From: CBDVAK01 sp965371945
GTDB lineage: Bacteria; Pseudomonadota; Gammaproteobacteria; Competibacterales; JAHEDQ01
Direction of reading: 5' to 3'
Length of the DNA: 7,486 nt
NCBI GenBank assembly: GCA_965371945.1
Contig: CBDVAK010000165.1
Coordinates: forward strand, 1-7,486
Shown here: piece by piece, positions 1 through 5,896 of the stretch
How the letters are laid out: each line of letters opens with the position of its first letter
Numbering within the stretch: the first letter of the stretch is position 1
Program-made: the position numbers and the translations under genes
Notes under the pieces: model-generated
Told to the model about the DNA's origin: nothing
Databases searched by the model: none
What the model saw: only the letters and a program-made list of their open reading frames with translations

Positions 1-1
1 G

Positions 2-127
2 GTGCACGATCACCAATCCAGCGTCATTTCCGAGTACGAGGATCGTATCTGCTATTTCTGCAGCCAGGCTTGCTTCGAACGTTACCGTGAAGAGCATCTG
101 GTGCGGGTCGAGCGGCCACCTGAATGA
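2..127 (+). CDS. YHS/TRASH-type metal-binding protein, C-terminal fragment
   Basis: The reading frame is open from the window edge to a TGA at 125-127 and gives 41 visible residues, so the true start lies upstream. The fragment contains CYFCSQACFERYREEH, which matches the end of a YHS/TRASH zinc-finger-like domain: an aromatic pair, then Cys-x2-Cys spacing after Phe, then a helix. Domains of this kind bind a metal ion. They occur as small stand-alone proteins or attached to copper and heavy-metal ATPases, oxygenase components and metal sensors. Which of these the full protein is cannot be told from this fragment. The polar tail after the domain (about 12 residues, ending PPE) suggests that the domain is C-terminal. 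The next gene on the same strand starts 62 bp later. Family assignment rests on the motif only. Confidence 0.6.
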   Translation: MHDHQSSVISEYEDRICYFCSQACFERYREEHLVRVERPPE

Positions 128-137
128 TGCCGGAACC

Positions 138-149
138 GCTGGCGCCAGC
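138..149. repeat. 12-bp perfect palindrome
   Basis: GCTGGCGCCAGC is a perfect palindrome 10 bp after the stop codon of the YHS-type gene. It is followed by a GGCGG (151-155) / CCGCC (165-169) inverted repeat with a 9-base spacer. No T-run follows, so this is not a standard intrinsic terminator. It could be an operator-like site or a chance event in GC-rich DNA. Confidence 0.3.
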
Positions 150-189
150 AGGCGGGTGTTGACTCCGCCCGGCGAACGCAGCGCACAGA

Positions 190-333
190 ATGAAGCTGAT
201 TGCCCTGACGATTCTGTTGTTGCTGCTGAGCGTATTGTCGCTGGTGGCGCCGGGTCTGTGGCAGGGGTTCGCGATTCTGCTGATCGTCGTGCTGCTGGCG
301 CTGGACGACCAGAACCTGCCCCCGCCCGAATAG
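190..333 (+). CDS. Small hydrophobic protein, probable two-helix membrane peptide (47 aa)
   Basis: An ATG at 190 opens a 47-residue frame ending at TAG 331-333. The peptide starts MKLIALTILLLLLSVLSL, then has a Gly/Pro turn (APGLWQG), a second hydrophobic run FAILLIVVLLAL, and a short acidic, proline-rich tail (DDQNLPPPE). This layout of two membrane helices joined by a tight turn, with a polar C-terminus, is typical of small inner-membrane proteins and is unlikely to be a by-product of another gene here, since the other frames across this stretch give no protein-like sequence. I see no good Shine-Dalgarno before the ATG, which weakens the call. It sits between the YHS-type gene and the desaturase on the same strand, 74 bp before the latter, so co-transcription is possible. 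I do not recognise a family and infer no function. Confidence 0.5.
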   Translation: MKLIALTILLLLLSVLSLVAPGLWQGFAILLIVVLLALDDQNLPPPE

Positions 334-407
334 CGGCCTCGGCAGCGACCGGGCGGCGTCGTTGTCGTCCCGGGATCTTTCCTTCGAGAAGGCTGGCTGC
401 CGCACTG

Positions 408-1271
408 ATGAGCCGCGACAACGGTCCCGGTTTGCAGCATCTGGCGGGTCATCTGATCCTGCTGGCAGCGACTGCGAGCTTGCTGTGGTTCAGCCGTGGC
501 GGTGCATGGTGGCCGGTGGTGCTGGTGGTGCATGGCCTGGTTCTGGTGTTTTTGTTCGCACCCCTGCACGAGTCCCTGCATCGCACCGCATTTCGCACGC
601 GCTGGCTCAACGACATCACAAGCTGGTTTTGCGGTGCTGTGTTGCTGCTGCTGCCACGGGCGTTTCGGGCCTTTCATTTCGCCCACCACGGTTACACCCA
701 GGACCCGGTCTGTGACCCGGAACTGGCGGTCCCGAAACCGGCCACGCCCGGTCAATATCTGCTCTACATATCCGGTTTGCCTTACTGGTACGCGCAGCTC
801 CGCGAATTGCTGACCCACGCCATTGGCAGGGTGGGTGAGCCCTGGATATCGGCAAAGCTGCGAGCGCGTGTGATTCGCGAAGCCAGGATCTATCTGTGTG
901 TTTACTCTTTGCTGGCTGCGCTGTCGCTCCTGTCGCAATCGACACTGTTGCTGCAATTCTGGCTGCTGCCGGTACTGGCGGGTCAACCATTTCTGCGCCT
1001 GTACCTGCTGGCTGAACATGGCGGCTGTCCGCAGGTTGCCGAAATGTTGCGCAATTCACGCACCACCCGCAGCAACGCCGCGATCCGCTGGCTGGCCTGG
1101 AACATGCCCTATCACGCCGAGCATCACGCCTACCCCTCGGTACCATTTCATGCCCTGCCGGCGCTGCACCGGTTGATCGGAGAGCGCGTCGAGGTACAGG
1201 CCAGCGGCTATCTGGCGGTACACGCGCAGATACTCTCAGCAATGTTGTCGAAACGCGACTCGGCAATGTGA
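408..1271 (+). CDS. Membrane fatty acid desaturase (PF00487-like), 287 aa
   Basis: Integral membrane di-iron enzyme of the fatty acid desaturase/hydroxylase superfamily, which uses O2 and electrons from a redox partner to introduce double bonds or hydroxyls into lipids. All three histidine boxes are present: HESLH (residues 54-58), HFAHH (90-94) and HAEHH (236-240). A further histidine lies in LAEHGG (H204), a position often used as an extra metal ligand. Hydrophobic segments lie near residues 13-28, 35-52, 73-83, 163-178 and 182-202. The segment WNMPYHAEHHAYPSVPFHAL is very typical of bacterial members. The ATG at 408 is chosen because the frame is open upstream to position 87 but that stretch is not protein-like and overlaps the YHS-type and 47-aa genes. 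A GAGAAGG lies at 386-392, rather far away (15 bp). The protein is short for the family but has no missing catalytic residue. The substrate (acyl lipid, or a carotenoid or alkane-like molecule) is undetermined. Confidence 0.85.
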   Translation: MSRDNGPGLQHLAGHLILLAATASLLWFSRGGAWWPVVLVVHGLVLVFLFAPLHESLHRTAFRTRWLNDITSWFCGAVLLLLPRAFRAFHFAHHGYTQDPVCDPELAVPKPATPGQYLLYISGLPYWYAQLRELLTHAIGRVGEPWISAKLRARVIREARIYLCVYSLLAALSLLSQSTLLLQFWLLPVLAGQPFLRLYLLAEHGGCPQVAEMLRNSRTTRSNAAIRWLAWNMPYHAEHHAYPSVPFHALPALHRLIGERVEVQASGYLAVHAQILSAMLSKRDSAM

Positions 1272-1302
1272 AACACGTAGCTGCTCGACAAGCCGGGGCA
1301 GC

Positions 1303-1377
1303 GTGGGCACGGCTATCGCCTTCCGGGACACGCTGTGAATCCCTGCGGCGCTTCGCTATCCTGCTTCGCTTGCAGGA
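1303..1377. repeat. Degenerate copy of the dispersed repeat at 5320-5425
   Basis: This lies in the 168-bp gap 1272-1439, in which I see no gene. Positions 1317-1345 match the reverse strand of 5379-5411: both carry CGCCTT, then three variable bases, then an identical GGACACGCTGTGAAT (1326-1340 versus the complement of 5388-5402), then CCCTG. Four bases (ACAT) are missing here before CCCTG. GTGGGCAC (1303-1310) parallels GTGGGTAC in the other copy. A small hairpin follows, TCCTGC/GCAGGA (1359-1364 / 1372-1377) with a 7-base loop and no T-run. The remainder of the gap has only a direct repeat of GCCCGGACC. The shared 15-mer is directly visible; common origin is inferred. Confidence 0.55.
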
Positions 1378-1426
1378 CCAGCCCGGACCATCCACGGCCC
1401 GGACCGTTCCATTTCACTGTCTGCGT

Positions 1427-1433
1427 GGGGGAG
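1427..1433 (+). promoter_or_regulatory. Strong Shine-Dalgarno deciding the GTG start of the permease
   Basis: GGGGGAG ends 6 bp before the GTG at 1440. The frame is also open from an ATG at 1335, but the residues encoded between are cysteine- and proline-rich, unlike a permease, and overlap the repeat remnant. The hydrophobic N-terminus of the family begins right after 1440, so the GTG is taken as the start. Confidence 0.75.
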
Positions 1434-1439
1434 ATCGAC

Positions 1440-2828
1440 GTGATTGGTGTTTTCGGGATCGTGCTGTCTCTGGGATTGCTCATGTACCTCGCCTACCGGG
1501 GCATCAACGTGCTCATTCTGGCGCCGTTGTTGTCTCTGCTGGCGGTGCTGATCGGGGGTGGCGCACCGTTGCTGGCCACCTATACGCAGATCTTCATGGA
1601 AAGCCTGGGTGGCTATCTGCTGAAGTATTTCCCCCTGTTCATGCTCGGCGCCATTTTCGGCAAGTTGATGGACGATTCGGGTTCGGCCAGATCCATTTCC
1701 CACTTCATCGTCTCCAGGCTTGGCCAGGATCGGGCCATACTGGCCATCGTGCTGTCCTGCGCGATTCTCACCTATGGCGGCGTGTCGCTGTTCGTGGTGG
1801 CTTTCGCCGTCTATCCGATCGCCGCTGCGCTGTTTCGTGAATCGGGGGTGCCCAAACGGTTTATCCCGGGTGCCATCGCACTGGGTTCGTTTACCTTTAC
1901 GATGACCGCGCTGCCCGGAACGCCGGCGATCCAAAACGCCATCCCCATGCCCTATTTCGGCACTACGCCATTCGCCGCACCGGTGCTCGGCACCATCGGT
2001 GGCGTGATCATGCTGGTGGGCGGCATGCTGTGGCTCAGTACTCGTGCCCGCCGTGCGATGAGCAGCGGGGAGAACTACGGGAACCATGCCGAGGACGCGG
2101 TGGACCGGGTGTCCGAGCAGGCGATGCCCAACTTCTGGATCGCGCTGACACCCATCATTCTGGTCATACTCTTCAATCTGATATTCAGCAAGTTCATCAT
2201 CCCGGGCTGGGATACCAGTTATCTGGCCGAGCCCAAATATGGTGAAACCGAGATCAAGGCGGTGATGGGAATCTGGTCCATTATCTGCGGACTGATGATC
2301 GCCATCGTGGCGCTGATCATCATCCACTGGAAAACCTGGGTGGATATCAAGGACAGCCTCAACAAGGGCACCATGGGTTCGTTGTTGCCGATCTTCAATA
2401 CCGCCTCCGAGGTCGGCTATGGCACGGTGATCGCCTCGTTGGCGGCATTTGTCATCGTTCGTGACCTAGTGGTCAATCTGTCACCGGGCAACCCGTTGAT
2501 CTCGGAGGCCATCGCGGTGACCACGCTGGCGGGTATCACCGGGTCGGCATCCGGGGGCATGAGCATCGCGCTCAGTACCCTGGGAAACACCTATCTGGAG
2601 ATGGCCAACGCGGTCGGTATCTCCCCGGAATTGCTGCATCGGGTGGCTTCCATGGCTTCCGGTGGCTTCGATACGCTGCCGCACAACGGGGCCGTCATCA
2701 CCCTGCTGGCAATCTGTAAACTCACCCATCGTGATTCCTACGCCGACATTTTCATGGTGGCGGTGGCGGTTCCCGCCCTGGCGACCATCGCGGTCATCAC
2801 CCTGGGTACTCTGTTTGGTTCGTTCTGA
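1440..2828 (+). CDS. GntP-family organic-acid permease (462 aa)
   Basis: Inner-membrane proton-coupled symporter of the gluconate/GntP family (COG2610), whose members import gluconate, D-serine, 3-hydroxybutyrate and related hydroxy acids. The 462-residue length from the GTG at 1440 fits the family. Hydrophobic segments run almost throughout: N-terminal helices at 2-18 and 22-40, then further helices around 64-76, 98-130, 143-157, 180-200, 232-250, 274-296, 325-345 and 436-459. Recognisable family motifs are GITGSASGGMSIALS (365-379), a conserved glycine- and serine-rich stretch, and SGGFDTLPHNGAVITLL (407-423), near-diagnostic for the GntP/YxjC-type group. A charged loop lies around 201-230. 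The stress-protein gene follows after 9 bp, so the two form an operon. The nearby CoA transferase makes a short-chain hydroxy or keto acid such as 3-hydroxybutyrate an attractive but unproven substrate. Confidence 0.87.
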   Translation: MIGVFGIVLSLGLLMYLAYRGINVLILAPLLSLLAVLIGGGAPLLATYTQIFMESLGGYLLKYFPLFMLGAIFGKLMDDSGSARSISHFIVSRLGQDRAILAIVLSCAILTYGGVSLFVVAFAVYPIAAALFRESGVPKRFIPGAIALGSFTFTMTALPGTPAIQNAIPMPYFGTTPFAAPVLGTIGGVIMLVGGMLWLSTRARRAMSSGENYGNHAEDAVDRVSEQAMPNFWIALTPIILVILFNLIFSKFIIPGWDTSYLAEPKYGETEIKAVMGIWSIICGLMIAIVALIIIHWKTWVDIKDSLNKGTMGSLLPIFNTASEVGYGTVIASLAAFVIVRDLVVNLSPGNPLISEAIAVTTLAGITGSASGGMSIALSTLGNTYLEMANAVGISPELLHRVASMASGGFDTLPHNGAVITLLAICKLTHRDSYADIFMVAVAVPALATIAVITLGTLFGSF

Positions 2829-2837
2829 GGGTTTGCC

Positions 2838-3278
2838 ATGGCTGAGTACAAACACATACTGTGCGCCACCGACCTGTCGGCGCGTGCCGGGACGCTTGGT
2901 AGCCATGCGGTCGATCTGGCGCGTCGCTACGGGGCGAAGATCAGCTTTCTGCACGTCATCCAGGAACGGGACTGGGGCGCGCGCGCGGAAATCGAAAAAC
3001 AACCCCACGAGCAGGATGTGCCGGGGCTGGCTGAGTCGCGGCGGCGACTGCAGGCATTGACCAGCGATCTGGGAGTGCCGGACGCGGATGTACAGGTCAT
3101 CGTGGCGGGCTCGGTCGGCGTCCAGATACGCCACGTGGCTGAGACCATCGGTGCCGATTTGATCGTGGTCGGCAGTCACGGTCGCCACGGTTTGTCGTTG
3201 CTGCTGGGCGGTTCTACACCCAACGATGTGCTGCACGGAGCTCAGTGTGACGTGCTGGCGGTACACATCCCGAGATAG
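2838..3278 (+). CDS. Universal stress protein, UspA superfamily, ATP-binding type (146 aa)
   Basis: Single-domain cytoplasmic universal stress protein of usual length. The N-terminus YKHILCATDLS (4-14) forms the first strand with the conserved Asp of the nucleotide pocket (D12). The C-terminal region carries VVGSHGRHG...GGS, fulfilling G-x2-G-x9-G-S at G112, G115, G125 and S126. That is the motif of ATP-binding Usp proteins and is absent from E. coli UspA itself. The last strand, CDVLAVHI, is also typical. The ATG at 2838 has GAGGG (2827-2831) 6 bp upstream, overlapping the stop codon of the permease, so the pair is probably translationally linked. An inferred role is nucleotide-dependent tuning of the permease or of the stress state associated with its use, by analogy with Usp proteins encoded next to transporters such as TeaD with TeaABC. 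The gene converges on the CoA transferase with a 14-bp gap and no visible terminator hairpin. Confidence 0.88.
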   Translation: MAEYKHILCATDLSARAGTLGSHAVDLARRYGAKISFLHVIQERDWGARAEIEKQPHEQDVPGLAESRRRLQALTSDLGVPDADVQVIVAGSVGVQIRHVAETIGADLIVVGSHGRHGLSLLLGGSTPNDVLHGAQCDVLAVHIPR

Positions 3279-3292
3279 AACCCGCTCCCGAA

Positions 3293-5260
3293 TCAACCCT
3301 GCTTGGTCGGCAGGTGGCTGTAGGCCTCCTCCCTGCTTTCGTAGACGTGAGGGGCCACATCGCGTTGCGCCAGTGCCTCGCCCAGTTTCATGCGCAGGAA
3401 TGCACTGGTGGTGTAGCGGGTAACATCCAGGTAATAGCGTTCGACCACCTCGCTGACCATGTTCATATAGCTATCCAGCAACGATGGTGATATCCGGAAC
3501 TGGTCATAGTTGACGATCGCATACACCTTGTGTCCCAGCGGTTCCAGATGTGCACCGACCTGTTCTCTGATGGCAGCGACCTGTTCAGCGCTCTCCACCG
3601 CGAGGCCCTCGAAATTGAGGAAGAACAGATTGTGCTCGGGGTTGTAGCTGAATCGCTGCTCCAGCGGCAGGCTGAGCAGGGTATCCCTCAACCCCATCGG
3701 TTCGTCGATGAAGATGCGTGCGTCCATCAGCTTCGGCGCGCCATCCATGATGGGGGTGAAATCCATCAGCGCGAGGACATCACGCTGCAGATCGATGCCG
3801 GGTGCGATTTCGGTCAGATGCATCCCGTCCAGCTCCAGCCGGAACACACAGCGTTCGGTCACGAACACTACCGGCTGGTCCCGGCTGACGGCCAGTCCAC
3901 CACTGAAAGTTCGATGTTCCACCTCGCTGAGGAATTTGCGGGTGCCGCCCTCTGGAACACTGAGCTGGCCTGACTCGATTCCGTAGCGCCCTTTCACCGC
4001 CGCGAAAGTACCCACGAAAACGACTTTCCGGGCGTTCTGGCTGATGTTGATGAAACCGCCGGCGCCGGCCAGCCTCGGCCCGAACTTGCTGACATTGACG
4101 TTGCCGTGGCGGTCGGCCTGAGCCAGTCCCAGCACTGCCACATCCAGTCCGCCGCCGTCATAGAAATCGAACTGGCTGGGCTGGTCGATGATGGCATCGG
4201 TATTGATGCCGGCGCCAAAGCTGAGTCCCCCGGCGGGGATGCCGCCGATCACGCCCGGCTCGGCAGTGAGGGTCATCAGATCGATGGTGTGTTCTTCGTT
4301 GGCGACGCTGGCAACCCCTTCGGGCATGCCGATCCCGAGGTTGACAACACTGTTGGGTCGCAGCTCGAGTGCCGCGCGGCGGGCGATGATCTTGCGCTCG
4401 TTGAGCGGCATGGGCGCCATAGAGCCCATTGGTACGCGGATCTCGCCGCTGAATGCTGGGTTGTAGGGGGTGTCGAAGGTCTGCCAGTGATGTTCGGGCT
4501 GTTCGGCCACCACCACGCAGTCGACCATGATGCCGGGAATCTTGACGTCTCTGGCGTTCAGGGTGCCGGCCTCGGCAAGGCGTTCGACCTGCACGATGAC
4601 GATGCCGCCGGAGTTGCGTGCCGCGGTGGCGATCGCCAGCGCTTCCAGCGTCAGCGCTTCCCGTTCCATGGTGATGTTGCCCCGGCTGTCCGCCGTGGTG
4701 CCACGCAGTATCGCCACATCGATAGGAATCGACTTGTAGAACAGGTACTCCCGGCCGTCGATCTCCATCAGCCGCACGATCTCCTCGGTGGTGCGCTGGT
4801 TGATGCGACCGCCACCGTGGCGTGGATCCACGAACGTGTCGAGTCCGACGTGGGTGAGGGTGCCGGGCTTGCCCGCGGCGGTGTCCCGAAACAGGTGAGA
4901 GATCACGCCCTGTGGCAGATTGTAGGCGTCGATGCGGTTGTCCACCGCCAGTTTCTGCAGCTTGGGTACCAGACCCCAGTGACCGCCGATGACCCGTGCC
5001 AACAACCCTTCGTGACCAAAATGATTGAGCCCGCGCTCTTTGCCGTCGCCCTGGCCGGCCGCGTATACCAGGGTGAGGTTGACCGGGCCACCGGTATCGA
5101 CGAAGCGCTGTTCGAGCGCAATCGCCACGCCCTCCGGGAAACCGATACCGACAAAGCCGCCGGTGGCCACGGTATCGCCGTCCCCGATCAGCCGCACCGC
5201 ATCGGCCGCGCTCACTACCTTGCCCTGCGCGATTGTGGACTTGATATCTTCTTCAAACAT
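3293..5260 (-). CDS. Fused alpha/beta acyl-CoA:carboxylate CoA transferase with extra C-terminal domain (655 aa)
   Basis: Cytoplasmic enzyme moving CoA between an acyl-CoA and a free carboxylate through a glutamyl-CoA intermediate (family I; YdiF, propionate/acetoacetate CoA-transferase type). The alpha-like half spans about residues 12-275, with GGFVGIGFPEG at 34-44. The beta-like half spans about 285-520, with VNLGIGMPEGVA (306-317) and TAEPGVIGGIPAGG (332-345). E334 in the latter is the expected catalytic glutamate, as in the S-E-N/AE-x-G signature of the family. YdiF-type proteins are about 520-530 residues; this one carries roughly 115 more (about 540-655), mixed alpha/beta in appearance. 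The ATG at 5260 has GGAG 9 bp upstream (5270-5273 on the complement). It follows the thioesterase gene on the same strand after a 181-bp gap holding a repeat element, so it may have its own promoter. The acid substrate is not deducible. Confidence 0.88.
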   Translation of the reverse strand: MFEEDIKSTIAQGKVVSAADAVRLIGDGDTVATGGFVGIGFPEGVAIALEQRFVDTGGPVNLTLVYAAGQGDGKERGLNHFGHEGLLARVIGGHWGLVPKLQKLAVDNRIDAYNLPQGVISHLFRDTAAGKPGTLTHVGLDTFVDPRHGGGRINQRTTEEIVRLMEIDGREYLFYKSIPIDVAILRGTTADSRGNITMEREALTLEALAIATAARNSGGIVIVQVERLAEAGTLNARDVKIPGIMVDCVVVAEQPEHHWQTFDTPYNPAFSGEIRVPMGSMAPMPLNERKIIARRAALELRPNSVVNLGIGMPEGVASVANEEHTIDLMTLTAEPGVIGGIPAGGLSFGAGINTDAIIDQPSQFDFYDGGGLDVAVLGLAQADRHGNVNVSKFGPRLAGAGGFINISQNARKVVFVGTFAAVKGRYGIESGQLSVPEGGTRKFLSEVEHRTFSGGLAVSRDQPVVFVTERCVFRLELDGMHLTEIAPGIDLQRDVLALMDFTPIMDGAPKLMDARIFIDEPMGLRDTLLSLPLEQRFSYNPEHNLFFLNFEGLAVESAEQVAAIREQVGAHLEPLGHKVYAIVNYDQFRISPSLLDSYMNMVSEVVERYYLDVTRYTTSAFLRMKLGEALAQRDVAPHVYESREEAYSHLPTKQG

Positions 5261-5276
5261 CCTGGCGTTCTCCGTC

Positions 5277-5296
5277 TGTTCCTGTTTGTTCCTGTT
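5277..5296. repeat. Perfect tandem repeat, 2 x 10 bp, upstream of the CoA transferase start
   Basis: TGTTCCTGTT occurs twice with no spacer (5277-5286 and 5287-5296). Read on the strand of the CoA transferase it is AACAGGAACA twice, ending 16 bp before its ATG and just upstream of the GGAG ribosome binding site. It could be a protein-binding site in the 5' leader, or a slippage product. The function is unknown. Confidence 0.55.
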
Positions 5297-5319
5297 AGGT
5301 GCATGTATGCCGGGGCAGT

Positions 5320-5425
5320 GTGGGTGTGGGTGACGCCTTGCGGGACCGTCAGCGGCAGGGAAGCCGCTGTCGAGCTTACAGGGATGTATTCACAGCGTGT
5401 CCTGTAAGGCGGTACCCACACCCAC
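5320..5425. repeat. 106-bp inverted-repeat element (REP/REPIN-like) between thioesterase and CoA transferase
   Basis: The outer arms are 27 bp each, 5320-5346 and 5399-5425, and match as inverted repeats at 23 of 27 positions; both start from GTGGGTGTGGGT, include CGCCTT and end GGAC. Inside are a 7-bp hairpin, CAGCGGC (5350-5356) / GCCGCTG (5363-5369) with a 6-base loop, and an 8-bp pair, CTTACAGG (5375-5382) / CCTGTAAG (5401-5408), which overlaps the right arm and so gives an alternative fold. No obvious target-site duplication flanks it and no open reading frame lies in it. A degenerate relative lies near 1303-1377. From memory, similar short palindromes containing a GATGTATTCAC-like core are common between genes in marine gammaproteobacteria. 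It fills most of the 181-bp gap 5261-5441 and could act as a transcript end or stability element for the upstream TRAP-thioesterase message. Confidence 0.7.
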
Positions 5426-5441
5426 CTCACCACCGCCCGGG

Positions 5442-5894
5442 TTATCGAAAAGTTTCCTGTTCCTGCTGGTAGCGCGCGTAGACTTTGCGCACCGGGTCCG
5501 GAATCGGTACCGGTCTTTCCGAGTCACGATCGACGAATACGTGCACGAAGTGGCCGTGGGCCGATGCGGTGGCTTCCCCGGGCATGAACAGCCCCAGTTC
5601 ATAGTTGACACTGGAGTTGCCCAGCCTGCCGACCCGCAGTCCCGCGTCGACGTGATCGGTGATCCGCAGCGGCCGCCGGTAACGACACAGGCTCTCGACC
5701 GCGAAAGGGATCACCGGATCGGTGAACCAGTCGATACCCGCCGCATCGACAAGATCCAGCACCGCGATCTCGAAGTAGCGGTAGTACTGCACGTTGTTGA
5801 CGTGGCGGAGCATGTCGTAGTCGTTCCAGCGGGTGGCGATGGTTATCCACCGCGGGTAGTCGTCGCGGCCGGTGGTGGTGTCCGTTGCGGTCAT
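5442..5894 (-). CDS. Acyl-CoA thioesterase, 4HBT-type hot-dog fold (150 aa)
   Basis: Small cytoplasmic hot-dog enzyme hydrolysing acyl-CoA thioesters to free acid and CoA. The N-terminal signature TRWNDYDMLRHVNNVQYYRY (residues 21-40) matches the 4-hydroxybenzoyl-CoA thioesterase-like group (PF03061/PF13279): D27 aligns with the catalytic Asp17 of Pseudomonas 4HBT, followed by HVNN and an aromatic stretch ending in YFE at 40-42. The central strands FAVESLCRYRRPL (64-76) and the glycine-containing SAHGHFVHVFVDR (111-123) fit the rest of the fold, and 150 residues is the normal length. The ATG at 5894 begins 2 bp after the stop of the TRAP permease gene, so translation is probably coupled. That pairing suggests the imported compound is handled as a CoA ester, or that the thioesterase prevents CoA being trapped. 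Substrate length or type cannot be read from sequence. Confidence 0.87.
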   Translation of the reverse strand: MTATDTTTGRDDYPRWITIATRWNDYDMLRHVNNVQYYRYFEIAVLDLVDAAGIDWFTDPVIPFAVESLCRYRRPLRITDHVDAGLRVGRLGNSSVNYELGLFMPGEATASAHGHFVHVFVDRDSERPVPIPDPVRKVYARYQQEQETFR

Positions 5895-5896
5895 AC

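Noticed and set aside
124..162. 12-codon frame overlapping the YHS-type stop codon (ATGA)
   Set aside because: It is too short, has no motif and no separate ribosome binding site; probably chance.
87..407. N-terminal extension of the desaturase frame from an ATG at 87
   Set aside because: The residues are not protein-like and overlap both the YHS-type gene and the 47-aa membrane peptide; the ATG at 408 starts family-like sequence.
24..1019. 331-residue minus-strand open frame opposite the desaturase
   Set aside because: It is dominated by Gln, Arg and Pro, has no family motif, and is antisense to a desaturase with intact catalytic boxes.
1359..1377. Intrinsic terminator after the desaturase
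   Set aside because: There is a 6-bp stem with a 7-base loop but no T-run after it; better explained as part of the repeat remnant.
1356..2327. 323-residue minus-strand open frame opposite the permease
   Set aside because: It is low-complexity, full of His, Gln and Arg, and the complement of hydrophobic permease codons; a shadow.
3279..3292. Possible bidirectional terminator between the convergent genes
   Set aside because: The 14-bp gap has no inverted repeat or T-run that I can see.
4106..5407. 433-residue plus-strand open frame opposite the CoA transferase
   Set aside because: It lies almost entirely antisense to a well-supported enzyme, is rich in His, Asp and Gly without any fold-like pattern, and is the typical antisense shadow of GC-rich coding DNA.
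5426..5441. Target-site duplication flanking the inverted-repeat element
   Set aside because: I compared the bases next to both arms and found no matching direct repeat, so insertion by a transposase is not supported directly.
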